Origin: Lewinellaceae bacterium
GTDB lineage: Bacteria; Bacteroidota; Bacteroidia; Chitinophagales; Saprospiraceae
DNA: 55,884 bases
Reading direction: 5' to 3'
Assembly: GCA_020636195.1 (NCBI GenBank)
Contig: JACJYH010000009.1
Coordinates: forward strand, 1-55,884
Below, one piece after another: positions 44,339 to 53,992 of this stretch. The position numbers and the translations under genes are program-made. Every line of letters starts with the position of its first letter. Within the stretch, counting starts at the first letter, position 1. The notes beneath the pieces are model-generated. The model was not told where the DNA came from, made no database searches, and saw nothing but the letters and a program-made list of their open reading frames with translations.

Positions 44339-45667
44339 ATGACAGATATTATATTCAAAGATGTGCAATTGGTCAATCGTGGCAAAATCATTTCTACAGA
44401 TGTGTTGATAAAAAACCAAAGGATTGAAAAGATCGCACCATCCATCCAAGTAAAGCACAAAGTAAATGAAATAAAAGGTGAACAACACTTCCTGATGCCG
44501 GGAATCATCGATGATCAGGTGCATTTCAGAGAACCAGGATTGACGTATAAAGCTGATATTCATTCAGAGTCTAAAGCTGCTGTAGCCGGAGGAGTGACTA
44601 CATTCATGGAAATGCCCAATACTAAGCCACCTACCCTTACCCAGACGTTGTTGAATGAAAAATTTCATATAGCTGAAAAAAATTCCGCTTCGAATTATTC
44701 ATTTTACATGGGTGTGTCCAACGACAATCTTGATGAAGCGCTCAAAACAGATCGAAAACACGTGTGTGGATTCAAAGTTTTTATGGGTTCCAGCACAGGA
44801 AATATGTTGGTTGATGATCCACACATCCTTAATCAGATTTTTTCAAAAGCTGATATGTTGATAGCCACACATTGCGAAGATGAAAAAACTATCCAGTCGA
44901 ATTTTGAAAAGTATAAAGACGTCGCAAATCATGCGTCTTGGCATCCAAAAATACGCAGTGCAGAAGGTTGTTACTTGTCATCTTCATTTGCTGTAGAACT
45001 CGCTAAAAAATATAATACTAGATTGCATATCTTGCACATTTCTACAGCAATAGAAACCAACCTATTTTCAAATCATATACCTCTGGAAGAGAAGAAAATC
45101 ACTTCAGAAGCATGTGTGCATCATCTGTATTTTTCAGAGGCAGACTACACTACCCTTGGCAATCAAATAAAATGTAATCCTGCCATCAAAAGTGGTGAGG
45201 ATCGCGATGCAATCTGGCAGGCAATGATGGATGATCGCATAGATATCATTGCCACGGATCATGCGCCACACACATCGGAAGAAAAACAAGCACCATACCA
45301 ACAAGCACCATCCGGATTGCCACTAGTTCAACACAGTCTCAATGTCATGTTGGATTTTTATCATCAGGGTAAAATAACACTAGAAAAGATGATAGAAAAA
45401 ATGTGTCACAAACCTGCGATTTGCTTTGGTATCAAAGACCGAGGTTTCGCAGATGAAGGTTTTTTTGCTGATTTGGTTTTGGTGGATGTGAACAAACCTT
45501 GGACAGTGACACAAGACAATGTGCTTTATAAATGTGGGTGGTCGCCTTTTGGTGGAAAATCATTTGTAGGAAAGGTGCTTAAAACGTATGTCAATGGCCA
45601 TGAAGTCTATGATGGCGTGAACGTATTTACAGGGTTTGGTAAAAGGTTGGAATTCGATAGAAAGTGA
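44339..45667 (+). CDS. pyrC: Dihydroorotase (amidohydrolase, Bacteroidota type)
   Basis: This 442-residue protein has the amidohydrolase entry motif MPGIIDDQVHFREPG, then VAGGVTTFMEMPNTKPPT, ATHCEDEKT, HILHISTA and ATDHAPHTSEEKQAPYQQAPSGLPL. It hydrolyses dihydroorotate / closes carbamoyl-aspartate in pyrimidine synthesis. The first His of the usual DxHxH is Gln here (DDQVHF); I recall this from other Bacteroidota dihydroorotases, so it is probably active. The symbol is by function; a pyrC2-type label is also used. Confidence 0.9.
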   Translation: MTDIIFKDVQLVNRGKIISTDVLIKNQRIEKIAPSIQVKHKVNEIKGEQHFLMPGIIDDQVHFREPGLTYKADIHSESKAAVAGGVTTFMEMPNTKPPTLTQTLLNEKFHIAEKNSASNYSFYMGVSNDNLDEALKTDRKHVCGFKVFMGSSTGNMLVDDPHILNQIFSKADMLIATHCEDEKTIQSNFEKYKDVANHASWHPKIRSAEGCYLSSSFAVELAKKYNTRLHILHISTAIETNLFSNHIPLEEKKITSEACVHHLYFSEADYTTLGNQIKCNPAIKSGEDRDAIWQAMMDDRIDIIATDHAPHTSEEKQAPYQQAPSGLPLVQHSLNVMLDFYHQGKITLEKMIEKMCHKPAICFGIKDRGFADEGFFADLVLVDVNKPWTVTQDNVLYKCGWSPFGGKSFVGKVLKTYVNGHEVYDGVNVFTGFGKRLEFDRK

Positions 45668-46085
45668 TATGGTAATTTAAGTGCACAAGCATTTTTTTTT
45701 ACAAATGTAATCGGCAATATGCAATTATGAACCGCTACTAGTATTACTTTTACCACACATGAAATATGATTACTGTTAATCAAGAATTTGTTTCCTGGAT
45801 AATCTTTATCATACTTGTATGCAATTGCTAGACAAAGGCATCTTATCAATACAAAAAGATTAAAAAATTAATTCAGTTTAAAAAGTTTCATTATCTTTAC
45901 TAATAAATATTCTGATTCAACACAGGCTACTCTTAACTTTGTAAAAAGAGAGACTTATGGAAAAAGAAATTTTCAAATTTTAATAGTTTATTTAAACTTA
46001 TATGTTGTGAAAGTATGACATGAATGCTATGCATACATCAGAAAAATTGATATTCTAAATCCTATCATCATTAAAAAATTGTAAA
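45668..46085. other. 418-bp intergenic region upstream of the metallopeptidase
   Basis: There is no gene; a reverse frame in it is not protein-like. TAACTTTG at 45934-45941 is a perfect -7 box, about 145 bases before the metallopeptidase ATG. TATCTTTA near 45892 is a weaker match. Confidence 0.4.
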
Positions 46086-49000
46086 ATGAAAAAATTGATC
46101 TTGACTCTCTGCATTTCCACTATTTTCCTTTTCTCCTTTGGCCAAAGTAAGATTGACCGATGTGAGAAAAAAGTGGACGAATCCACCTTTTTGACTTCAT
46201 TGAAAGAAACCTACAGGCTTTCTGAAGGAACCACAATGGAATTGTATCGTAGCCATACGGCTAAAAACGGCATAACCCATAAAAGATACAAACAAAAATT
46301 CAGAGGCTTGCCTGTCATTGATGCCAGCTACATCGTCCATGTAAAGGATGGAATTGTCGTTTCCGGAAATGGAGAGTTGTTGTCTGTCATTCAAACCAAC
46401 ATAAATCCAAGTATTTCCATAGAAAATGCTAAAAAAGTTGCATTGAAATACACCAAGAAGACCAAGCGTCTTGAAACATCTCTAGCTGACTCCACTGCAA
46501 AAAACGCACAGTTATGTATTTTCAACCAAGGGACTTCAAAAAAACCAAATCCAATGCTTGCGTATGAAGTTGAAGTTTTTGATATGGGCGCAAATCCGTT
46601 GAGAGTTTTTGTGTATGTGGATGCAAATTCCGGCATTCTATTAGATATTCGGGAAGGCGCTCTACACCTTAAAAGTAAGGGTTCAGGAATGACCCATTAC
46701 TACGGGATGGTTCAGTTTGACCATGACTCTATAGCTCCTAATCAGTATAAACTCCAAGACTTATCTAGGGGAAAAGGCATTATAATCAAAGATTATTTCA
46801 AAGGTTTACCCCAATCTTCCACTCCTACCTATAATGACAGTGAAAGTATGAAAGCGAACATAGAAACTCTTTATGCATCAGAATTTTATTATGACTTTTT
46901 ACAAGACAAATTTGATTACAACAGCTTAGATAATGAAGGATATCAAATCGTATGCAATACAAATATCCTGGGTTTGGGCAATGCTTTTTGGGATGGAAAT
47001 GAAGTTTTTTTCGGAGGAAAAGAATGTGACGGCTTTAATAGTTTTACCAGCATCGATGTCGTAGTACATGAAATCACACATGGACTTACACAATTCAACT
47101 CAGATTTGGTATATAGCAGTGAATCTGGAGCACTCAATGAATCTCTAAGCGATATATTTGGAAAAACCATAGAATATAAGTTAGATCCTAGCGGTTTCAC
47201 CTGGATTTTGGGTAAAGAACTAGATCCTATATTCCATACAGCCTCCAGATCTATGAGCAATCCAAATGAATCTGATTGTCCCAAATATTATAAAGGGTAT
47301 CTATGGGATACAGAGGAAGAAGTACATACCAATAGCGGCGTGCTGAATTATTGGTACTTTCTTATCACAGAAGGTGGTCATGGTATCAATGAGAAAGGAT
47401 ATGCTTTTGATTTTGAAGGCATCGGAATAGACAAAGCAATAGATCTTGTGTTTGATATTGCTACCCATTATTTGACAGAAAAATCTGATTACAAGGCAAT
47501 CTACACATATTCATTGGAATCTGCAAAAGCATTATTTGGGGACGAATCTACTGAAATACATACCATTCAAGAAGCATGGAAAACAGTGGGTATTGGGGAA
47601 AATATCACCAATACTGGTTTAGAAGATTTCCTTTTGACTGCATATATTGAAAATAACGATTTTTTCTTATTGAAATGTCCGGATGCGTTTGATGCGCCAC
47701 TTCCACTATATGTGAACAATAAAGGAAAAACCATTCCTCAGGGAGCTTCAATCCAAATGACCGTATTAGCGACAGTATATACAAATTTGGAAGCCGATCA
47801 ATTATTCATCCTACTTGATACAACGATGACTTTAGATCATGAAGTAAAAACGGATGAAAGCATTTTGAATACTTTTGTTCAATTACAGCTAAAGGAAATG
47901 GAATACGTCGATAATGCTGAATTTGAATATGCATTAAATGCAATAGTGGATGGTAATGAATATCCGTTTGAAAACTCTCAATTTTTCTTTATATTTGGAA
48001 GTGTCAATCCATCGGAAACATTTTATCAAACTTCCAATGTAGTGAATGCAGGTGGTGATTGTGCTGATGATTTTCCTTATCAACAAATAGGGGTCAACAT
48101 GGACTCTGACTTATGTACTTTTGAAGATCAAGAATTTCAATTTGAACTGCAAATCACAAAAGATAACATGACTGAAAAATATAATTTCAGTGAAATTTTA
48201 TCATTTTTTGACGGCAGATTTTCCATCAATTTATTGGATTATATTGGTCAAAATGATGTTGGTAAAAACATCATTGCACAATTGTTTTATATCAATAATG
48301 AAGATGAAAAATTTCTTATATATAAATGGCAGACTAAAATTAACCAACTTAGTTCATTGAAAAAAGAGACGATAGTTGATTTTAATAATAGTCAAGCATC
48401 TGAATTTTTAGTTGTGAACGATGGCTATAATAACGAAACTAGTTATTTTAATAAAAATTTGTCAATCAATTCAACCAACATGATTTGGGGTGATTATAGT
48501 TGTCATCCTATTGAAGATGTTTTTGCATTTTATGAAGAAAATGAGGGAGGTATTTCTCGCATTTATATCTGTACTGATCTCAAAGATATGGTCGAACCTA
48601 CCCTTCAATTTAAGGCCAAATTTGGTTCATCCAAACCATTGGTTGGAATGGCAAAGATCTTCCAAGATGGGAATTTGCTGCCAAATGGTTTTATACTCCC
48701 TACCAACACATTCGACAGAAACTATCAATTTCCTCTAGATCAAGTCGAAAAGTCAAATATATCCATGACAATTGCAATTACATACGAATCATCGTTTACT
48801 CTAGATGATATCAAAATATTTGATAAATATGTGGCCACGCAAGAATTCAATGATGGGAACAACTTTAAAGTAGTAAATCCATCAATGAATCAGTTGATTG
48901 TATTTTCAAATGAAACCCAATCATATACTTTTGATTTGATGGACATCAATGGTCATCGTATCAATTCTCAAAAGCTTTCTGGTTCACAATCTAAAATGGA

Positions 49001-49088
49001 TATCTCTACCCTATTACCCGGAACCTATCTCTATAGGATCAACTGCAATCAAGGAATTCAAGTTGGGAAAGTAGTGATAGTACAATAA
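46086..49088 (+). CDS. Secreted M4 (thermolysin-like) metallopeptidase with type IX sorting domain
   Basis: This 1000-residue protein has a signal peptide (MKKLILTLCISTIFLFSFG), then a fungalysin/thermolysin-type propeptide to about residue 220 (GLPVIDASYIVHVKDGIVVSGNG). The catalytic region has VVHEITHGLTQFNSDLVY (HExxH about residue 328) and the third ligand Glu in SGALNESLSDIFG, then NSGVLNYWYFL. Two to three beta-rich, non-catalytic regions fill residues about 530-920. A Por-type sorting domain ends the protein (FDLMDINGHRINSQKL, ending GKVVIVQ). It is secreted as a zymogen to degrade external protein. Confidence 0.93.
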   Translation: MKKLILTLCISTIFLFSFGQSKIDRCEKKVDESTFLTSLKETYRLSEGTTMELYRSHTAKNGITHKRYKQKFRGLPVIDASYIVHVKDGIVVSGNGELLSVIQTNINPSISIENAKKVALKYTKKTKRLETSLADSTAKNAQLCIFNQGTSKKPNPMLAYEVEVFDMGANPLRVFVYVDANSGILLDIREGALHLKSKGSGMTHYYGMVQFDHDSIAPNQYKLQDLSRGKGIIIKDYFKGLPQSSTPTYNDSESMKANIETLYASEFYYDFLQDKFDYNSLDNEGYQIVCNTNILGLGNAFWDGNEVFFGGKECDGFNSFTSIDVVVHEITHGLTQFNSDLVYSSESGALNESLSDIFGKTIEYKLDPSGFTWILGKELDPIFHTASRSMSNPNESDCPKYYKGYLWDTEEEVHTNSGVLNYWYFLITEGGHGINEKGYAFDFEGIGIDKAIDLVFDIATHYLTEKSDYKAIYTYSLESAKALFGDESTEIHTIQEAWKTVGIGENITNTGLEDFLLTAYIENNDFFLLKCPDAFDAPLPLYVNNKGKTIPQGASIQMTVLATVYTNLEADQLFILLDTTMTLDHEVKTDESILNTFVQLQLKEMEYVDNAEFEYALNAIVDGNEYPFENSQFFFIFGSVNPSETFYQTSNVVNAGGDCADDFPYQQIGVNMDSDLCTFEDQEFQFELQITKDNMTEKYNFSEILSFFDGRFSINLLDYIGQNDVGKNIIAQLFYINNEDEKFLIYKWQTKINQLSSLKKETIVDFNNSQASEFLVVNDGYNNETSYFNKNLSINSTNMIWGDYSCHPIEDVFAFYEENEGGISRIYICTDLKDMVEPTLQFKAKFGSSKPLVGMAKIFQDGNLLPNGFILPTNTFDRNYQFPLDQVEKSNISMTIAITYESSFTLDDIKIFDKYVATQEFNDGNNFKVVNPSMNQLIVFSNETQSYTFDLMDINGHRINSQKLSGSQSKMDISTLLPGTYLYRINCNQGIQVGKVVIVQ

Positions 49089-49173
49089 ATTGAGTCTATT
49101 CCATTAAAAAAGCTCATGTCCACATTATATACTAAAAAAGGATTTGGATCTATTTTGTTCAAATCCTTTTTTA

Positions 49174-49333
49174 GAGTATGTTTAAATTTTGTTTTTGGAC
49201 AATAAAATGAAATTATTTTGGAAGAAAAAAGGCAAATTTTGCGGTCAAATGTGGGCAATTCGACGATAAATTTAACGAATTTGTAGCCAAAATACAACAT
49301 TTTCTTGCTAATGGATAAATTTTAAACATACTC
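49174..49333. mobile_element. MITE-like element, copy 1 (160 bp)
   Basis: The termini are inverted: GAGTATGTTTAAATTTTG at 49174 and its complement AAATTTTAAACATACTC at the right end (49333), flanked on both sides by TTA (49171-49173 and 49334-49336), a probable 3-bp target duplication. It has no coding capacity worth noting. It lies just after the metallopeptidase gene. A second copy is at 54130-54289. Confidence 0.8.
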
Positions 49334-49362
49334 TTAGTCCATCTTCGTAAACACTGACTATT

Positions 49363-50121
49363 TTAATGTTCTCTTGGAGTAATCTTCCTATTAAACTCTG
49401 CGCTTTTCAGATCCGGATCTAATCGCAAAGTTTCCAAAAAGTCCTTAGGAGATATCTTTGTGTTGTTATAGGTGATTACCCATAAGTTTAAATTTGGTGC
49501 AATTTTTTTGACTAAACTGACATTAAAGTCGCTGTATTTTTTGATCCATTTAGCCAAAAAAGTATTCGGGTTAGGTTCTATGATGATCTGATTTTCTATA
49601 ATCTCTTCTTGTGGTGCCTTATGCTCAACGTTGGTTTCTTCAACTGGGGTGACTACCTGTTCATAGGCTTTTGCCATTTGCCATCCTTTGGAATACACTA
49701 CATCTTCAAGCTTGAGCTGAAGATCAAGAAGTGCTTTTGGACGGTCGTTCTTTCCAGAAATGACTTTTCTTACCTTATCCTTTGTAAAACCCAATTTTAT
49801 TAATGGGAAATCTATGATATCACTGTAATAATCATCTTTTAATGACATAAAATCTGCGTCATTGAATGCTTTTGTCAGTGCATTGTAATCTTCCACCGAC
49901 AAATTTTTATAATAAATACCGTATAATTCTGTGTTGGCAATGCCTTCAAAAACCGCTACCTTGTCTGGATATATGTGTAAATTATATACAGAACATTTGC
50001 CCAAGCAACTTCCCTTCTCTAAGCTAAACGAAGCTTTGTTCTTATCCATTTTCAATACTTTCTTCGATGTACTACAGGAAAATAACGTGACAAGACTTAT
50101 AAAAACAACAACGTATCTCAT
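49363..50121 (-). CDS. DUF6438-domain lipoprotein
   Basis: This 252-residue protein has lipobox LVTLFSC. The N-terminal half has the pattern SFSLEKGSCLGKCSVYNLHIYPDKVAVFEG, which I associate with DUF6438 (a conserved CxGxC). The C-terminal half is different: a Pro/Glu-rich linker and a domain ending DFLETLRLDPDLKSAEF. The function is unknown; it is likely anchored in the outer or inner membrane, facing the periplasm. It starts at ATG 50121. Codon use is like its neighbours. Confidence 0.72.
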   Translation of the reverse strand: MRYVVVFISLVTLFSCSTSKKVLKMDKNKASFSLEKGSCLGKCSVYNLHIYPDKVAVFEGIANTELYGIYYKNLSVEDYNALTKAFNDADFMSLKDDYYSDIIDFPLIKLGFTKDKVRKVISGKNDRPKALLDLQLKLEDVVYSKGWQMAKAYEQVVTPVEETNVEHKAPQEEIIENQIIIEPNPNTFLAKWIKKYSDFNVSLVKKIAPNLNLWVITYNNTKISPKDFLETLRLDPDLKSAEFNRKITPREH

Positions 50122-50450
50122 ATCAAAATTTTTGTGACTACTGTAACATCAATTACCCTACCAAAGTTATTTTTTCAATGAAGTTCGTATCAGTAGCAAG
50201 ACCGAAAACAACAACATTTCAAAAGTGTAAAGTCTTGAGTATATCAGTATATTTTTTATAATATTAAAAATTAATTATTTATAAATTATGAAATATTTGC
50301 ATATAAAAATATTTCAATTTAAAAATCACCAAAAAAAATAATTGGCATGGTTTTCGTACCATGAATTGCAGTTCAGATTTATTTAAGGAGTACTTAAGCA
50401 AATTGTTACTCGAGACCGGTGAAAGGGGAATTTAGCCGGTCTCATTTTTT
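50122..50450. other. 329-bp gap holding a plus-strand mini-transcript candidate
   Basis: There is no annotated gene. The right part has a hairpin (CATGGT at 50346-50351 and ACCATG at 50358-50363) followed by a 24-codon frame (50361-50435) and a plus-strand terminator (50412-50452). The left part is AT-rich and featureless. Confidence 0.5.
50361..50435 (+). CDS. Possible 24-residue mini-protein or leader peptide
   Basis: ATG to TAG encodes MNCSSDLFKEYLSKLLLETG plus four residues. A 5-codon frame (ATG 50347) ends in a TGA that overlaps this ATG. No clear ribosome site is seen. The frame ends inside the loop of a plus-strand terminator hairpin, so the transcript would end right after it. It could equally be a small RNA with no protein. 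This is a hypothesis only; support is position and the terminator. Confidence 0.3.
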   Translation: MNCSSDLFKEYLSKLLLETGERGI

Positions 50451-50452
50451 TT
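50412..50452 (+). terminator. Strong plus-strand terminator with no annotated gene in front
   Basis: GAGACCGG (50412-50419) pairs with CCGGTCTC (50436-50443), followed by A and eight T (50445-50452). On the minus strand the same stem has no T-run after it, so it does not serve accD. Confidence 0.8.
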
Positions 50453-51332
50453 ATGCCAAATCCTCACTGACTTCACCACCGGATTTTTTATTTTCCTGCA
50501 TGACAGACAATATATCTGCAAGTTTGGTTTTCAAATCCTTCCGATGTACTATAAAATCTAAAAATCCATTTTCGAGAAGATATTCCGATGTTTGAAAACC
50601 TTCAGGCAAGTCTTTCTTGATGGTTTCTTTGATCACTCTTGGTCCGGCAAATCCTATTAGAGCATTTGGTTCAGCAAAATTGAGATCGCCTAGCATGGCA
50701 AAGGATGCTGTTACACCGCCTGTTGTGGGATCAGTCATAAATGAGAGAAAAGGAATCTTCTTTTTGGCCAATTGTGTCAATTTTGCCGATGTCTTTGCCA
50801 TTTGCATGAGTGAAAAAGCGGATTCCATCATTCTTGCACCACCGGATTTGGATATAATCATGAATGGCGTATTGTTTTCAATACAATAATCTATGGCCCT
50901 AGAAATTTTCTCACCAACTACTGAACCCATAGATCCTCCAATAAACCCAAAATCCATACACGCTATACATAGTGGATATTTATGGATTTTTCCTGCAGCT
51001 ACTGACAATGAATCATTGAGATGGGTTTTCCGGTATGCCTCTTCCAAACGAGATTCATAGGTTTTTACATCCTTGAACTCCAGCATATCCACCGACCTGA
51101 TTTCGTCAAATAATCTCGTATATTTTCCATCGAATAAAATGTCAAAATAATTTGTGGAAGAAATACGTGTATGAAAATCACATTTAGGGCAGATATAAGC
51201 ATTCTCTTGTAATTCAGTGACTGTGGTCATCTCATTGCACTTGGGACACTTATGCCATAAACCGTCAGGAGTTTCCTTTTTGTTCTTTGTGGCTGTTTGA
51301 ATGCCTTCCTTTAAACGTTTAAACCAACTCAT
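50451..51332 (-). CDS. accD: Acetyl-CoA carboxylase carboxyltransferase subunit beta
   Basis: This 293-residue protein has the AccD-specific N-terminal zinc ribbon HKCPKCNEMTTVTELQ and YICPKCDFHTR, then the crotonase-fold carboxyltransferase with FGFIGGSMGSVVGEKI, ISKSGGARMMESAFSLMQM, FLSFMTDPTTGGVTASFAMLGD and IGFAGPRVIKETI. It makes malonyl-CoA together with AccA; accA is not in the window. It starts at ATG 51332. It diverges from panB. Confidence 0.97.
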   Translation of the reverse strand: MSWFKRLKEGIQTATKNKKETPDGLWHKCPKCNEMTTVTELQENAYICPKCDFHTRISSTNYFDILFDGKYTRLFDEIRSVDMLEFKDVKTYESRLEEAYRKTHLNDSLSVAAGKIHKYPLCIACMDFGFIGGSMGSVVGEKISRAIDYCIENNTPFMIISKSGGARMMESAFSLMQMAKTSAKLTQLAKKKIPFLSFMTDPTTGGVTASFAMLGDLNFAEPNALIGFAGPRVIKETIKKDLPEGFQTSEYLLENGFLDFIVHRKDLKTKLADILSVMQENKKSGGEVSEDLA

Positions 51333-51577
51333 GAATTACTGTATTAAATATTCATCAATGCAAGATGAATTTGCATTGAAATCGTTGCAAAAATAGGAAT
51401 TACATTCATTGCAAGGAAATAAAATATGCCTATTTATTATATAAATAATTAACATATATATATATTCTTATTAAAAAACCATTTACAAAATGATGGATTT
51501 GATAAAGACACAAGTTTGAAAAAAAATTTCGTTTTAACGTATAAATTAAGACATTTGCAATTGTAAATATAGATGAG

Positions 51578-52396
51578 ATGTCCACAGCCAAAAAAGAAAT
51601 TAAAAGAATAACCACTCACATCCTTCAGACGCTCAAGGAACAAGGTGAGAAAATTTCTATGCTAACCGCATATGATTATAGCATGGCGCGCATCGTTGAC
51701 GCAGCAGGTATAGACATAATTTTAGTTGGTGATTCAGCATCCAATGTCATGGCTGGTCATGAGACTACGTTACCGATAACTTTGGACCAGATGATTTATC
51801 ATGCCCAATCCGTCATCAGGGCCACTGAAAGAGCATTTGTCGTCGTCGATTTGCCTTTCGGATCGTATCAGGGCAATAGTACAAAAGCGCTCAATTCAGC
51901 CATATCCATCATGAAAGAATCAGGTGCTCATGCTGTCAAGATGGAAGGTGGATCTGAAATTGAAGATTCTGTGATAAGAATATTGTCAGCCGGAATTCCC
52001 GTAATGGGCCATCTGGGATTGACGCCACAAAGCATCTACAAATTTGGGACTTATGGTGTCAGAGCCAAGGAAGAAGCTGAAGCAGAAAAGTTAATTTCCG
52101 ACGCAAAGTTATTGGAAAGTTTAGGCTGTTTTGCTTTAGTTTTAGAGAAAATACCCGCAGAACTCGGATCAAAAGTAGCCCAAGCACTGCATATTCCCGT
52201 AATTGGAATCGGTGCCGGAGACGGCGTGGACGGTCAAGTTTTAGTGCTTCATGACCTTCTTGGTATCACACAAGATTTTAATCCAAGATTTTTGAGACGA
52301 TATCTCAATATGTACGACTTGATGAAGAATGCCATTGAGCATTATATTTCAGATGTCAAGTCCGGCGACTTTCCAAATAAAGAAGAACAATATTAA
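51578..52396 (+). CDS. panB: 3-methyl-2-oxobutanoate hydroxymethyltransferase
   Basis: This 272-residue (beta/alpha)8 enzyme has MLTAYDYSMARIVDAAGIDIILVGDSASNVMAGHETTLPITL, VVVDLPFGSYQ, HAVKMEGGSE, and GHLGLTPQSIYKFGTYGVR, all diagnostic of PanB. It is the first step of pantothenate synthesis, using 5,10-methylene-THF. It starts at ATG 51578 and begins a rightward operon with mltG (27-base gap) and hscB. The other pan genes are not in the window. Confidence 0.97.
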   Translation: MSTAKKEIKRITTHILQTLKEQGEKISMLTAYDYSMARIVDAAGIDIILVGDSASNVMAGHETTLPITLDQMIYHAQSVIRATERAFVVVDLPFGSYQGNSTKALNSAISIMKESGAHAVKMEGGSEIEDSVIRILSAGIPVMGHLGLTPQSIYKFGTYGVRAKEEAEAEKLISDAKLLESLGCFALVLEKIPAELGSKVAQALHIPVIGIGAGDGVDGQVLVLHDLLGITQDFNPRFLRRYLNMYDLMKNAIEHYISDVKSGDFPNKEEQY

Positions 52397-52423
52397 TTCA
52401 TATCATTCCTACGTAAACCGACC

Positions 52424-53446
52424 ATGAGAAAATGGAAATTTCCAATTGTCATTCTCACTTTCCTATTCATTATTTTGTTAGGTGTGGGATTCTGGGTTGT
52501 CTTCAAACCAAATACAGCTATCAAAGATCAAACATCGATCTTCATTCCCTCAGGAAGCTCTTACGACGATGTATTGACCATTTTATCAGAAAATAAGATA
52601 TTGTCTTCTACACAGACATTTACTTGGTTAGCATCCTTGATGAATTACAATGATCGAACCATTCGACCAGGGAAATACAATATAAAACCTGGAATGACGA
52701 ATCGCCAATTGATCAGAAAATTACGCAGCGGAAATCAAGATCCTGTCAAATTGGTATTGAATAATATCAGATTTTTAAGTGACTTGGCTGGAAAAGCTTC
52801 TCATTATCTTGAAGTGGATTCCTTGAGTATGCTCCAATATCTACGTCAACCAAAGGTTTTTCAGCAATATGGTTTCGATGTAGATAATTTTCTCACCATG
52901 TTTATCCCGAATACCTATCAAATTTTTTGGACCGCCAGCCCACAAGAATTTGTGGATAGAATGAAAAAAGAATTCGACACATATTGGAATAAAGAAAGGT
53001 TGGATGCACTCGAAACAAATCAATTGACACCAACCTCAGCCTATATTCTTGCTTCCATTGTTGAAAAAGAATCCAATTATAATGATGAAAAATCAAGAAT
53101 AGCAGGTGTGTATTTGAATAGGTTGAAGAATGGAATAAAACTTCAAGCCGATCCAACTGTGGTATATGCAATGGGTGATTTCAGTATACTACGAGTTCTG
53201 CATAGTCATCTAACCTATGATTCTCCATATAATACATATCTCAATGAAGGCCTTCCACCGGGACCGATTTGTATGCCTTCCTTACAGAGTTTAGAAGCAG
53301 TCATCCATGCGGAACAACATGACTTCGTATATTTCTGTGCGAAAGCGGATAACTCAGGCGCCCATGCATTTGCTGTGACCTATCAAGAACATTTAAGGAA
53401 CGCAGATGCATTTGCTCGCTGGCTCAACGAAAGGAATATAAAATAG
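52424..53446 (+). CDS. mltG: Endolytic peptidoglycan transglycosylase MltG
   Basis: This 340-residue protein has one N-terminal membrane helix (WKFPIVILTFLFIILLGVGFWVVF). A LysM-like part (IKDQTSIFIPSGSSYDDVL, GKYNIKPGMTNRQLI) leads to the YceG domain with catalytic Glu in SAYILASIVEKESNY, then AGVYLNRLKNGIKLQADPTVVYA and the conserved YNTYLNEGLPPGPI and FAVTYQEHLRN. It cuts nascent glycan strands and sets their length. It is three bases before hscB. Confidence 0.95.
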   Translation: MRKWKFPIVILTFLFIILLGVGFWVVFKPNTAIKDQTSIFIPSGSSYDDVLTILSENKILSSTQTFTWLASLMNYNDRTIRPGKYNIKPGMTNRQLIRKLRSGNQDPVKLVLNNIRFLSDLAGKASHYLEVDSLSMLQYLRQPKVFQQYGFDVDNFLTMFIPNTYQIFWTASPQEFVDRMKKEFDTYWNKERLDALETNQLTPTSAYILASIVEKESNYNDEKSRIAGVYLNRLKNGIKLQADPTVVYAMGDFSILRVLHSHLTYDSPYNTYLNEGLPPGPICMPSLQSLEAVIHAEQHDFVYFCAKADNSGAHAFAVTYQEHLRNADAFARWLNERNIK

Positions 53447-53449
53447 AGA

Positions 53450-53971
53450 ATGATGGATTACTTTGACCTTTTCGGATTGGAAGAGCAGTTTGATATTGAT
53501 ATTTCAAAATTGACAAAAAAATATTACGCTTTAAGCAGAACTGAACATCCCGATTTACAGTCATCTTCATCAAGCGATCAGGTTGATGATGCCATTGAAA
53601 AAACTGAAACTTTGAATGTTGCATATGAAGTACTCAAAGATAAAAAGAAACGGATTGAATATATTCTTCAGATTCATGGATTGATGCAAGGAGATCAATC
53701 GATAGATCCTGAATTCCTTATGGAAATGATGGAAATCAATGAACAATTGATGGAATTGGAGCTTGAGCCGGATGAGAACAATTTGAAAACCATCTGGGTG
53801 GCTTGGGAAGATAAAGCCTCAGAAATAGAATTAGATGGTTTGACATGGATGAAGAAGTATGATAATGGCGAAAAGACAGAAGAAGTTCTCTTACAGGTGA
53901 AAGATTATTTTTTAAAATCGAAATATTTATTGCGGATAAAAGAAAAACTTTCTACCTTTGCATCCGCTTAA
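53450..53971 (+). CDS. hscB: Fe-S cluster assembly co-chaperone HscB-like
   Basis: This 173-residue protein has a J-domain (YFDLFGLEEQFDIDISKLTKKYYALSRTEHPD; the HPD at residues about 32-34 activates Hsp70 ATPase; LNVAYEVLKD) and the HscB C-terminal helical bundle with IDPEFLMEMMEINEQLMELE, where the DPxFLM motif is typical. It delivers the IscU scaffold to HscA. An operon with panB and mltG is unusual for isc genes and suggests loose grouping only. Its 3' end carries the promoter of the next tRNA. Confidence 0.88.
   Translation: MMDYFDLFGLEEQFDIDISKLTKKYYALSRTEHPDLQSSSSSDQVDDAIEKTETLNVAYEVLKDKKKRIEYILQIHGLMQGDQSIDPEFLMEMMEINEQLMELELEPDENNLKTIWVAWEDKASEIELDGLTWMKKYDNGEKTEEVLLQVKDYFLKSKYLLRIKEKLSTFASA
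53930..53960 (+). promoter_or_regulatory. Promoter of tRNA-Leu(CAA) inside the 3' end of hscB
   Basis: TTG (53930-53932), 20 bases, TACCTTTG (53953-53960). It lies inside the last 15 codons of hscB and 32 bases upstream of the tRNA. Confidence 0.7.
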
Positions 53972-53992
53972 AAGTAAGATGAATAATACCAC

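Noticed and set aside
49058..49300. 80-residue reverse-strand frame near the metallopeptidase
   Set aside because: It reads through the MITE; the similar frame at 54026-54256 comes from copy 2. Repeat translation, not a protein.
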